Positions 8,634-16,021 of a DNA stretch of 20,777 nt are shown in pieces. Under the pieces are notes generated by a model. The model did not search any database. It was given only the letters and a program-made list of their open reading frames with translations, and was not told where the DNA came from. The position numbers and the translations under genes are program-made. Each line of letters opens with the position of its first letter. Position 1 is the first letter of the stretch. The stretch is from AP-16 sp036395835. GTDB taxonomy: Bacteria; Pseudomonadota; Alphaproteobacteria; Rhizobiales; Xanthobacteraceae. The stretch is from assembly GCA_036395835.1 (NCBI GenBank), contig DASWCW010000142.1:1-20777 (forward strand). The letters run 5' to 3'.

Positions 8634-9695
8634 CTATTGCGAAACCGCGGCAGTTTCCTTCTGCAAGGCCACGATGATGTCCTTTCCGACGCGGGATTCC
8701 ACGCTCTTGTAGGTCGCAACAAGCGCCTGCCTCCACTCCTCGCGTTCCTCCTTGGTCGGTGCGTACACCTCGGATTTGCCAGAAGCTTTGATGGCCGCGA
8801 GCGCGTCGGCATTCTCCTTGCTCGCGATCGAATTCGTGTAATCGGTCGCCTCCTGCATCGCCTGCTCCAGCTTGACGCGGATATCGGCGGGCAGCCCGTC
8901 CCAGAACTTCTTGTTGGCGATCACCGCGTAGGACAGGTGCGCATGGTTCATGACGTTGATGTGCTTCTGCACCTCGTGCAATTTCTGCGTATAATAATTC
9001 GACGGCGTATTTTCGCAGCCGTCCACCACGCCCGTCTGCAGCGCCTGATAAAGCTCGGAGAACGCGATGATCTGCGGCAGGGCGCCCATCGCGCGCAGAT
9101 AGGCGTCCGCGACCTTGGACCCCGAGATGCGGATCTTCAGCCCCTGCAAGTCCCTCGGCTTGCGCAGCGGCTTGTTGGCCGAGATCATGTGAAAGCCGTT
9201 GTCCCAGAACGCGAGGCCGGTGATGCCCTTGCTGTCGAGTTTTTGCAGCAGCGCCTTGCCGATCACACCCTTGGTGGCCTTCAAATAGGCCGCCTCGTCC
9301 GGGAAGATGAACGGCAGGTCCAACGCCTCGAATTCCTTGATGCCGATCGGCGCGAATTTCGAGGTCGACGGCGCCAGCAGCTGCACCGCCCCGAGCTGCA
9401 GCGCCTCGATCTCCTCCTTGTCCTTGTAGAGCTGAGAGTTCGGATAGATTTCGACCTTGACTTTGCCGCTTGTGTATTGTTCGGCGAGCTGCTTGAATTT
9501 CTCGGTGCCCTTTCCCTTCGGCGTGTCGGGCGTGGTGACGTGGCTGAATTTGATGACGATCGGCTGCTGCGCTTGTGCCGCGAACGGAAAGCCCAGAACG
9601 AGGCCGGCGACCGCGCCGGCGACTATGGCGCTGAAGCTCCGAGCACGCAGCGTAGCGGCCGGCTCTGCGCGGTCCGCCGTCCTGGCGATGGCCAT
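8634..9695 (-). CDS. dctP: TRAP transporter substrate-binding protein (DctP family)
   Basis: The ATG at 9695 has GGGAG about eight bases upstream. The 353-residue product has a long signal region, with cleavage after FAAQA before QQPIVIKFSH. The mature protein is a DctP-type binding protein: NSQLYKDKEEIEALQLGAVQ, LDLPFIFPD, then GLKIRIS with the near-invariant carboxylate-binding Arg at about 189, ELYQALQTGVVDG and ENTPSNYYTQKLHEVQK. The conserved Arg points to an organic acid ligand, as in most of the family; which acid is not visible. It acts in the periplasm with the fused permease encoded 75 bases downstream, and follows the SDR gene by 94 bases. Confidence 0.93.
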   Translation of the reverse strand: MAIARTADRAEPAATLRARSFSAIVAGAVAGLVLGFPFAAQAQQPIVIKFSHVTTPDTPKGKGTEKFKQLAEQYTSGKVKVEIYPNSQLYKDKEEIEALQLGAVQLLAPSTSKFAPIGIKEFEALDLPFIFPDEAAYLKATKGVIGKALLQKLDSKGITGLAFWDNGFHMISANKPLRKPRDLQGLKIRISGSKVADAYLRAMGALPQIIAFSELYQALQTGVVDGCENTPSNYYTQKLHEVQKHINVMNHAHLSYAVIANKKFWDGLPADIRVKLEQAMQEATDYTNSIASKENADALAAIKASGKSEVYAPTKEEREEWRQALVATYKSVESRVGKDIIVALQKETAAVSQ

Positions 9696-9789
9696 CGTTT
9701 TCTCCCTGAAACTCGATCTCGTTGGCGTCTAGTTAGACTGGGGGGCGGGCGCGAAGCAACTGCAATCGCCCCTTCCGGCGCACGCCCAT

Positions 9790-10545
9790 TCACCCCAGGA
9801 ACGCGCCGCCGTTGACGTGAAAGGTCTGCCCCGTGATGTAGCGCGCGTCCGGGCCGCACAGGAAACGCACCGTCGCGGCGATGTCGTCCTGCGTGCCGCG
9901 GTTCCCGGTGAGCGTGTCATGGAGCCGGTGGTGGGCGGGCTCCGGCGCAGCCGCGGCGCGGGCGGTGCCGATCAGGCCCGGGGCGAGGCAGTTCACGGTC
10001 ACATGGTCGGCGGCGAGATCATGGGCGAGCGCGCGGGTGAAGCCCACGAGGCCGGCCTTGGCGGTGACGACGTGCGCGCGATGCCTGGCGCCGGTATGCG
10101 CGCTCAGTCCGCCGATGTTGACGATGGTGCCGGCGCCGCCCGCGCGCAGCTGCGGCAGCGCGGCTTTCACGCAATGGAACGCGCCGTCGAGGATCACGCC
10201 AAGGATCTCGCGCCAATCGTCGAAGCCCATTTCGTCGAGCGGCTGTTCGCGGCGCAGCGCGGCGTTGTTGACCAGGATATCGATGCGGCCGAAGCGCTCG
10301 ACCGCGGCGGCCATCATGGTCTCGACCGCCTCGGCGTCGGCGACGTCGGCGAGGCATGCGAGCGCCCGGCCGTTCTTGGCTTCGATCTCGCGCACCACCG
10401 CCTGCGCCTCTTCGCGGTTTGAGCGCGCGTTGACGAGGACGGCGGCGCCGGCGGCGGCGAGCTCGAGCGCAATGGCGCGACCGATGTTGCGTCCGGCCCC
10501 CGTCACGACGGCGACGCGACCAGCAAGCTCGTTGCGTGCGGGCAT
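9790..10545 (-). CDS. SDR-fold protein lacking the catalytic Ser/Tyr
   Basis: The ATG at 10545 is preceded by AAAGGAA. The 251-residue length and the fold are those of a classical short-chain dehydrogenase/reductase: TGAGRNIG nucleotide-binding loop (15-22), ADV near 66-68, LVNNA (91-95) and a C-terminal ITGQTFHVNGG. Aligned to FabG, however, the active-site Ser falls on Gly146, the Tyr of YxxxK on Val159 (HVVTAK), and the Asn on Ile118; only Lys163 remains. It should still bind NAD(P) but is unlikely to do ordinary SDR chemistry. A nearby Ser148 and His155/His158 could serve instead. The gene starts ten bases after the MmgE/PrpD gene and precedes dctP, so its role is tied to the imported compound. 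Oxidoreductase is the default family label; the activity is uncertain. Confidence 0.85.
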   Translation of the reverse strand: MPARNELAGRVAVVTGAGRNIGRAIALELAAAGAAVLVNARSNREEAQAVVREIEAKNGRALACLADVADAEAVETMMAAAVERFGRIDILVNNAALRREQPLDEMGFDDWREILGVILDGAFHCVKAALPQLRAGGAGTIVNIGGLSAHTGARHRAHVVTAKAGLVGFTRALAHDLAADHVTVNCLAPGLIGTARAAAAPEPAHHRLHDTLTGNRGTQDDIAATVRFLCGPDARYITGQTFHVNGGAFLG

Positions 10546-10555
10546 CAAATTCCTT

Positions 10556-11935
10556 TCACACCCTGCCGCGCAAGAGCGTAAGCTCGACCGCGCCGTCCCA
10601 CAGCGTGCGGGAAAGCCCGAGCGCCGCGGCAATTTGCTCGTCGCGCCAGCCGCCGTGGCGTGCGTTGCGCAAGAATTTCGCCTCGATCTCGGCGCGATCG
10701 AGCGGCTCCCGGCCGCCGCCGCGCAGATGCGGTTGGCGTTCTTCGACGATGCGGCCGCCCTGCAGCAGCGCGCGGATGTGGCCGGTATAGTTCGCCGGAT
10801 AGGGGTTTTGCGGATCGATCACGTAGCGCACTTTTGCCGCGACGCCGAGGACGGCCGGATTGCGCACCGCTTCATCGCTGAACGCATCGAGTCCGACGCC
10901 GCCGTGCACGAAGCCGGCCGCGATGCAATACGGCGTGCTGAATTTCGCCGCGTAGCCGTTCGGCGGCCGCTGCTTCTCCGCCAGCGGCTCCCACAACCGA
11001 TGCACCGTTGCGTCCGCGACTTCGCAGATCAGCGCTTCGATCTCGCCGGGCGGCACGCCGCGCGCGTTAAGCCGGCGCGCACAGTCGATGTACGGATGGA
11101 TCATGGTGCCGCAAGGATACGGCTTGAAGGCGAGCGTCTCCAGCACCCAGCGTTTGCCGAAATCGCCGACCAGCGCCGCGTAATCGCCGTCGCGCGCATG
11201 CGCGAAGCCGTTGAAGAGGCCGTGAACGCCTTCGAACACCGTGCACGGACCGAAAAATCCCGCGCGCCCCAGCAGCGCCGCGCGCAAGCCCGATTGCGCC
11301 GCCCACCCCGGATGCAGGCGCTTGGTCCAGGCGCCTTCGGCCAGATACTCGATGATCCCGCTCGCCATGCTGCCGGCGGCCCCCAGCGCATCGACGAGTT
11401 GCCGCTCGCCAAGACCGAGCGCCGCGCCCACGCCCGCCGCGGCCGCCATCGGGCCGAGCACGGCGGTCGGATGAAAGCCGGCGCGATGGATCGCCTTGGG
11501 CACAACGAGGCTCAGGCGACAGAGCGTCTCGACGCCGGCCGCGATTCCGACGGCCGCCGCTGCGCCGGAACGCGCATGCCGCTCGCAGGCCGCGAGCACC
11601 GCCGGAACGATCACGGCCCCGGCATGCACCGGTCCGCCTTCGAAGGTGTCGTCGAAATCCTCGCCGTGCGCCGCCGTGCCGTTCACGAAGGCCGCGCCGG
11701 CCGCGCTCAGCCGCCGGGCCTGCCCGATCACCGTGCACGGCCCGTCGTCGTCGCAAGCAGCGAGCGCGCTTGCGATGTAATCGGACTGCCGGGCGGCGAT
11801 GCACAGCCCGATCACGTCGAGGAGCAGGTCCTCGCATTTGCGCCGCACGCTTTCGGGGATGACCGCGGGATCGAGCGCGGCGATGCGCTCGGCCAGCTGC
11901 TCGGCGACGCTCGGCTCGGCACGGGAGGAAGTCAT
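10556..11935 (-). CDS. MmgE/PrpD family protein
   Basis: The ATG at 11935 lies eight bases after the permease stop, so translation is probably coupled. The 459-residue product has the MmgE/PrpD layout: N-terminal helical domain with VRRKCEDLLLDVIGLCIAA, FVNGTAAHGEDFDDTF, GPVHAGAVIVPAVLAACE, GFHPTAVLGPMAAAAG, LAEGAWTKRLHPGWAAQSG, and LAFKPYPCGTMIHPYID. The H-x-E-D-D and K-R-L-H-P-G-W-A segments are the usual active-site motifs. Known members are 2-methylcitrate dehydratase, cis-aconitate decarboxylase and iminodisuccinate epimerase, all acting on di- or tricarboxylates. This fits the neighbouring carboxylate-type TRAP transporter. No other methylcitrate-cycle gene is nearby, so prpD is not assigned. 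Confidence 0.9.
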   Translation of the reverse strand: MTSSRAEPSVAEQLAERIAALDPAVIPESVRRKCEDLLLDVIGLCIAARQSDYIASALAACDDDGPCTVIGQARRLSAAGAAFVNGTAAHGEDFDDTFEGGPVHAGAVIVPAVLAACERHARSGAAAAVGIAAGVETLCRLSLVVPKAIHRAGFHPTAVLGPMAAAAGVGAALGLGERQLVDALGAAGSMASGIIEYLAEGAWTKRLHPGWAAQSGLRAALLGRAGFFGPCTVFEGVHGLFNGFAHARDGDYAALVGDFGKRWVLETLAFKPYPCGTMIHPYIDCARRLNARGVPPGEIEALICEVADATVHRLWEPLAEKQRPPNGYAAKFSTPYCIAAGFVHGGVGLDAFSDEAVRNPAVLGVAAKVRYVIDPQNPYPANYTGHIRALLQGGRIVEERQPHLRGGGREPLDRAEIEAKFLRNARHGGWRDEQIAAALGLSRTLWDGAVELTLLRGRV

Positions 11936-11943
11936 CGACGGCG

Positions 11944-13665
11944 TCAATGGTTGCGCATGCGGACGCCGAAGCCGAATCCGGGAATCCGGTTCACCAGGAC
12001 GACGATGGCATAGGTGATCGCCAGCATCATCAGGCCCAGCACGGCGATGGCGCCGAGATCGCCGCTTTCGTTGAGATCGAAGATCAGCACGGAGACGACC
12101 TTGGTCTGCGAGGTGAACAGCATGATCGCCGCCGAGAGCTCGCGAATCACGCCGACGAAGATGAAGCACCAGGTCGCGATCACGCCGCCGCGCAGCAGCG
12201 GCGCGGTGACATGGCGCAGCGTCTGCAGCCGCGTCGCGCCGAGGATGCGGCCCGCGTCCTCGAGCTCGGGATGCACCGTGCGGATCGCGGACTGCAGCTG
12301 TTGGTAGGCAGCCGGAAGGCTGATCGTCACGAACGCGATGAGCAGAATCCACAGCGTGCCGTAGAGAACGAAAGGCGGCCGGGTGTAGGCGAGGAACAGC
12401 CCGACTCCGAGCACGATGCCGGGAATCGCGACCGGCGCCGTGGCGAGGAAGCCGAGCACGCGATATCCGGCGATCGCCCGGCGAGTGGTGAGATACGCGA
12501 TGACCACCGCGAGCAGCGTGCCCAGCGTTGCGGCCAGCACCCCGAGCAGGAACGTATTCTTCAAGGCGAGCTGGGTCGTCGAGAGCTCGAAGAACACGAA
12601 CTCGATGTTGTGCAGGGTGAAGCTGTGGAGCGACGAGAGCTGCGTCGCCACCGGCGAGAACGCCGCATTGAGCAGCGCCCCGTAGGGCAGGAACACCGGA
12701 TTGAGCAGCACGAGAAAGCACAACGCGAGCGCCGGCCATTTGCCGGCGCCGAGCCGGATGAGCCGGGCATCCCCGGGCCGCCCGCCCAGCACCGCGTAGC
12801 CGCGGCGGCCGAGGATCAGATGCTCGGCGCGCAGCAGCACGATCGTCAGCAGCAGCAGCGGCAGCGACGCCGCGGCGGCGAGCTCCGGCTTCGGCGGATA
12901 TTGGAACAAGCTCCAGATTTTCGTGGTCATGGTATGGAAGCCGGCCGGCAGCGCCAGGATCGCCGGCGAGCCGAATAGGGTCATGGCCTGCAGGAACGCG
13001 ATCAGCGCGCCGGCCATGAGGGCGGGAAGCGCCAGCGGGATCGTTACCCGGCGCGCCGTATGCCAGGTGCCGCCGCCGAGAATCGCGGAGGCATCCTCGA
13101 GATCGCCGGGAATGCGCTCGAGCGCATTGGCGACCAGCACGAAGACATAGGGGAACGTGTAGCAGGCCAGCACGAAGATCAGCCCCGGCAGCGAATAGAT
13201 ATTGAGGAGGTGCTCGTCGGCTTCCCGGCCGGACAGCGCGCGATAGAGCTGATTGAGCAGGCCGCTGTTGGGCGCGGCCAACAGCTCCCAGGCGATCGCG
13301 CCGAGGAACGGCGGGGTGACGAACGAGGCGGTCACCAACGCGCGGATGGTCCGCCGCAGCGGCAAATCGGTGCGCGCGACCAGCCAGCCCATCGGCGCGG
13401 CGACGACGCAGCACAATAGCGCGGCGCTGACCGCCACGATCAGGGTCGTGATCAGCGGGTCGACGAAGACCGGATCGGTCGCCAGCCGGCGGAAATTGTC
13501 GAGCGTGAGCGCGCCGGTCCGATCCGTGACGCTGTAATAGGCGATCCACGACAGCGGCAGCACGATCAGCACGCACAGGATGGCCGCGAAGCCGAGCAGG
13601 ATCGCGCGCGAGGAATCGATTCTGAACGGCGGCCCAGCGGCCGGCCGGGGCAGGGCGATGCTCAC
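11944..13665 (-). CDS. ABC transporter permease, two fused domains (iron/phosphonate type)
   Basis: I chose the GTG at 13665 because it overlaps the stop of an upstream reading frame as GTGA; a TTG at 13704 would add 13 residues and has no ribosome binding site. The 573-residue protein contains two binding-protein-dependent permease domains, each with an EAA-type cytoplasmic loop: ERIPGDLEDASAILGGG...IPLALPAL near 182-215 and VHPELEDAGRILGATR...APLLRGG near 465-495. About twelve membrane helices can be placed. This tandem form is typical of Fe(3+) (FbpB/SfuB), thiamine and 2-aminoethylphosphonate systems. Neither the ATPase nor the binding-protein gene is in the window; the expected upstream position is occupied by mobile-element DNA. 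Confidence 0.88.
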   Translation of the reverse strand: MSIALPRPAAGPPFRIDSSRAILLGFAAILCVLIVLPLSWIAYYSVTDRTGALTLDNFRRLATDPVFVDPLITTLIVAVSAALLCCVVAAPMGWLVARTDLPLRRTIRALVTASFVTPPFLGAIAWELLAAPNSGLLNQLYRALSGREADEHLLNIYSLPGLIFVLACYTFPYVFVLVANALERIPGDLEDASAILGGGTWHTARRVTIPLALPALMAGALIAFLQAMTLFGSPAILALPAGFHTMTTKIWSLFQYPPKPELAAAASLPLLLLTIVLLRAEHLILGRRGYAVLGGRPGDARLIRLGAGKWPALALCFLVLLNPVFLPYGALLNAAFSPVATQLSSLHSFTLHNIEFVFFELSTTQLALKNTFLLGVLAATLGTLLAVVIAYLTTRRAIAGYRVLGFLATAPVAIPGIVLGVGLFLAYTRPPFVLYGTLWILLIAFVTISLPAAYQQLQSAIRTVHPELEDAGRILGATRLQTLRHVTAPLLRGGVIATWCFIFVGVIRELSAAIMLFTSQTKVVSVLIFDLNESGDLGAIAVLGLMMLAITYAIVVLVNRIPGFGFGVRMRNH

Positions 13666-13755
13666 GGGTGTAGCCGATACGCAGCGGGCCGCGAACGGTG
13701 CCAATCCGCGGGATCAAACATGAAAGATCTGCCTGACATTGCGTCGTAGAGCGCC
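13662..13755 (-). pseudogene. C-terminal remnant of the gene upstream of the ABC permease
   Basis: On the minus strand a reading frame ending MFDPADWHRSRPAAYRLHP stops at TGA 13662-13664. Its last bases overlap the GTG start of the permease as GTGA, a common junction between co-translated genes. Upstream, the frame runs into integrase-linked repeat DNA, where no family signature can be seen. I read it as the tail of a lost operon member, possibly the ABC ATPase, cut by the element. The identity is not demonstrated, and the exact junction is unknown. Confidence 0.35.
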
Positions 13756-13881
13756 GGGAAGCGCCACGAGGCTTTATTTTTCGGGAGCAACGCGCTATAT
13801 CTCAGACGTGAGGCGGCCGGGACGCGCCAGCGGGAAGCAGGAGAGTGCTTCCCAACTGCTTCCCGCTGCCGGCTGCTTCCC
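13756..13881. repeat. Cluster of GCTTCCC/GGGAAGC repeats before integrase 1
   Basis: Five copies of one 7-mer lie in 126 bases: GGGAAGC at 13756 and 13832, and GCTTCCC at 13847, 13858 and 13875. Two copies are 11 bp apart, one helical turn. Copies at 13832 and 13847 form an 8-bp perfect inverted repeat with a six-base spacer. Such clusters are typical of integrase arm-type sites or repressor operators. Confidence 0.55.
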
Positions 13882-13900
13882 AAAACGGGGGGATCCTCAG

Positions 13901-15106
13901 ATGAGACTGACAAAGGCGACGATCGCGACCCTGCCCTTGCCCGAGGACCAGGGCAAGGCCGATGTGATCTACTGGGACGATGATCTGCCGCGCTTCGGAG
14001 TTCGCTGCCGTGGCGCCAGCAAGAAGTTCGTCGTGCAGTATCGCTCCGGGGCGGGCCAGCGCCGGCCATCGCTCGGCGATGCACGCGTGCTTGATCCCGA
14101 CCAGGCCCGCCGGGCCGCGAAGAAACTGTTGGCTGCCCTCACGCTCGGCGCCGACCCGCACGCCGAGAAGATCGAGGCGAAGCGCCGGGCTGCCCACACC
14201 ATGGGCGCGCACCTGGCGCGCTACTTGGCGCGCAAGAAAGCTTCCGTGCGGCCGCGCAGCTACCAGCCGGTCGAGCTGCATTTGCAGCGCCGGGCGGCAA
14301 GGTTCCATGACGTGCCATTGCACAAGATCGAGCGCCGGGACGTCGCCGCGCACCTCGCCGAGATGGGGGAGCGCTTCGGGCCGACCGCCGTCACGCGGGC
14401 GCGCACCGTGCTCGGCGAGTTCTTCGCCTGGTGCATGGGCGAGGGGCTGATGGAGGGGAACCCGATCATCGGCACGAACGACGCGCCGCCCATGAAGCCG
14501 CGCGAGCGCGTGCTGAGCGATCAGGAACTCGGGCAGATCTGGCGCGCCTGCGGCGACGACGACCACGGGCGCATCGTGCACTTGCTGATCCTGACCGGGT
14601 GCCGGAAGCGAGAGATCGGCGGGCTGCGTTGGGATGAGATCGGCGCTGACGGCATGATCCGCTTGCCGCCCGAGCGCGTGAAATCTGGTCGGCCGCACGT
14701 CATCCCGTTGCTCGGGCTCGCCGCCGAGATTGTCGAGGGCATCAAGGCGTGCCGCCTCGACAATGGTCGCCACCTCTTCAGTGGCGGGCGCGGCGGCGGC
14801 GGGTTCGAGAACTGGCACACGGCGAAGGTCGCGCTCGACCGGCGCATCGCCGCCGCCGGCAAGCCGATGGCGCCGTGGTGCCTGCACGATTTGCGCAGAA
14901 CCTTCGCGACCCGGCTCGGCGAACTCGGGCAACTGCCGCACATCATCGACGGTGCGCTCGGCCATAGATGGGGCGATCGCGTCGGGCGAACCTACAACCG
15001 CGCGGCGTACCAGCGCGAGATCGAGGCGGCCTATCGGCTTTGGGACGCTCACGTCCGCAGCATCATCGAGGGCGGCGAGCGCAAGGTGATCGCGCTCCGA
15101 GCATAA
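13901..15106 (+). CDS. Tyrosine recombinase (integrase) 1
   Basis: I chose the ATG at 13901, which follows a GGGGGGA element; the frame is open further upstream, but that DNA is the repeat cluster. The 401-residue protein has the layout of prophage/island integrases: an N-terminal DUF4102-like arm-binding part (about 1-95, with DDLPRFGVRCRGASKKFVVQYR), a core-binding SAM-like part (about 100-185), and a catalytic domain. All catalytic residues are visible: Arg235 in TGCRKREIGGLRW, Lys261 in VKSGRPHVIPL, His329 and Arg332 in LHDLRRTFA, His355 in LGHR, and Tyr365 in RTYNR. It should cut and rejoin DNA between attachment sites of this element. A small DNA-binding protein gene follows on the same strand. 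Confidence 0.92.
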   Translation: MRLTKATIATLPLPEDQGKADVIYWDDDLPRFGVRCRGASKKFVVQYRSGAGQRRPSLGDARVLDPDQARRAAKKLLAALTLGADPHAEKIEAKRRAAHTMGAHLARYLARKKASVRPRSYQPVELHLQRRAARFHDVPLHKIERRDVAAHLAEMGERFGPTAVTRARTVLGEFFAWCMGEGLMEGNPIIGTNDAPPMKPRERVLSDQELGQIWRACGDDDHGRIVHLLILTGCRKREIGGLRWDEIGADGMIRLPPERVKSGRPHVIPLLGLAAEIVEGIKACRLDNGRHLFSGGRGGGGFENWHTAKVALDRRIAAAGKPMAPWCLHDLRRTFATRLGELGQLPHIIDGALGHRWGDRVGRTYNRAAYQREIEAAYRLWDAHVRSIIEGGERKVIALRA

Positions 15107-15152
15107 CTCCGGGATAACTCCGGCTCTCCACAGCGGCGCGCAGCGGTGCCTA

Positions 15153-15181
15153 TTGACGCATCGCGGCGCGCCTCTTTATTT
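15153..15181 (+). promoter_or_regulatory. Candidate sigma-70-type promoter
   Basis: TTGACG at 15153, a 17-base spacer, then TTATTT at 15176, sit 84 bases before the start of the small DNA-binding protein gene. The -10 box is a poor match, so support is modest. Confidence 0.3.
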
Positions 15182-15264
15182 CAGGGCTGTCACATCAGGG
15201 GAAGCGTTTGCTGCCGAATGCAGCACCGTGCCGGCCGATCCGGCGCGCTCCCTGGAGGTGTGCC

Positions 15265-15480
15265 TTGTCCCTGCATTACGACTATCCACCCATCGGCGAC
15301 GACCTCGACCGCGTGGTGTCGCTCGCGGTCTTTTGCCAGCGCAACTGCATCAGCCTGACCACGCTTCGCCGGCTCGTGCATGCCGGTGAAATCGACGTGA
15401 TTCACCTGAGCCCGAGGCGCCGCGGCATCTCGCTCGCGGAGGAACGTCGATGGCGCGAGGCGCGCACGCGGCGCCGGTGA
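15265..15480 (+). CDS. Small excisionase/AlpA-like DNA-binding protein 1
   Basis: The start is a TTG at 15265 with a strong GGAGG six bases upstream; no ATG or GTG fits as well. The 71-residue product has the winged-helix pattern of excisionases and MerR/AlpA proteins: VSLAVFCQRNCISLTTLRRLVHAGE (helix-turn-helix, about 18-42), a short beta wing IDVIHLSPRRRGIS, and a basic tail RRWREARTRRR. It resembles the protein at 17418-17687, which has the same order of elements and the same kind of tail. By position after an integrase it probably sets the direction of recombination or regulates element genes. Confidence 0.65.
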   Translation: MSLHYDYPPIGDDLDRVVSLAVFCQRNCISLTTLRRLVHAGEIDVIHLSPRRRGISLAEERRWREARTRRR

Positions 15481-15484
15481 GCCC

Positions 15485-16021
15485 ATGCGCCAGGAGAAAC
15501 CCGCCGAGTTGTTCGGGCTCGCCGACTTGGCGGCCCGGATCAATGCCGAACATCAAGCTGCGGAGTCCGCCTACAGTGGCGCGCTCACAAACGAGATGGC
15601 GTGCGGTGATTTGGGCCAAGCGCAAACTCAAGCGCACGACGATACGATTCGGCGATTTAACGATTCGTCAACGGCGGCGAGGAAAGCCCCGCTGCGGCTC
15701 ACAGTCCGGGCCGGTTGTCAATGCAGGAAACTGCAGGTCGGCGGCACTCCACGCCGCCTCCAAAGCGCTGTCTCGCGGCGGCGCAAAAGAGTTGACAACG
15801 CGAGAAGTCCCCGTGCCGCAGGCGCTTTCTCGACGCGTCGGCGCCATCTCGCTTCTTCTACAACGGAAAACGGTCGGAAAATTCCGTGCACCCGCCTGCT
15901 ACTGGATGCACTGATTTGTCAGCGGAATTGTCGTGCATGCGTTCCACGGCGCGCGGCCGGGCGCACAGGAATGCGGGCCGTCCGGCTCCAATGCGCCTCC
16001 AATGTGGGGAAGGGCCAATGA
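15485..16021 (+). pseudogene. Decayed DUF3102-like reading frame
   Basis: An ATG at 15485, four bases after the previous stop, opens a 178-codon frame. Its first 50 residues (LADLAARINAEHQAAESAY, ACGDLGQAQTQAHDD) resemble the start of DUF3102 proteins, which occur in phages and mobile elements. The rest is Arg/Ser/Ala-rich without any recognisable domain, and looks like out-of-frame or degraded sequence. The frame ends in TGA at 16019-16021, overlapping the ATG of integrase 2 as ATGA, which would fit coupled translation or may be chance. A fragment with a shifted remainder is my preferred reading. Confidence 0.4.

Noticed and set aside
7239..12978. Long plus-strand reading frames opposite the transport operon (462, 392, 710 and 343 codons)
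   Set aside because: They are rich in Arg, His, Asp and Glu with no domains, and lie opposite strongly recognisable minus-strand genes. They are antisense shadows caused by high GC.
13802..15052. 416-codon minus-strand frame
   Set aside because: It lies opposite integrase 1, whose full set of catalytic residues is on the plus strand.
15792..15797. TTGACA as a -35 box
   Set aside because: At 17 bases downstream there is only GC-rich sequence with no -10 box.
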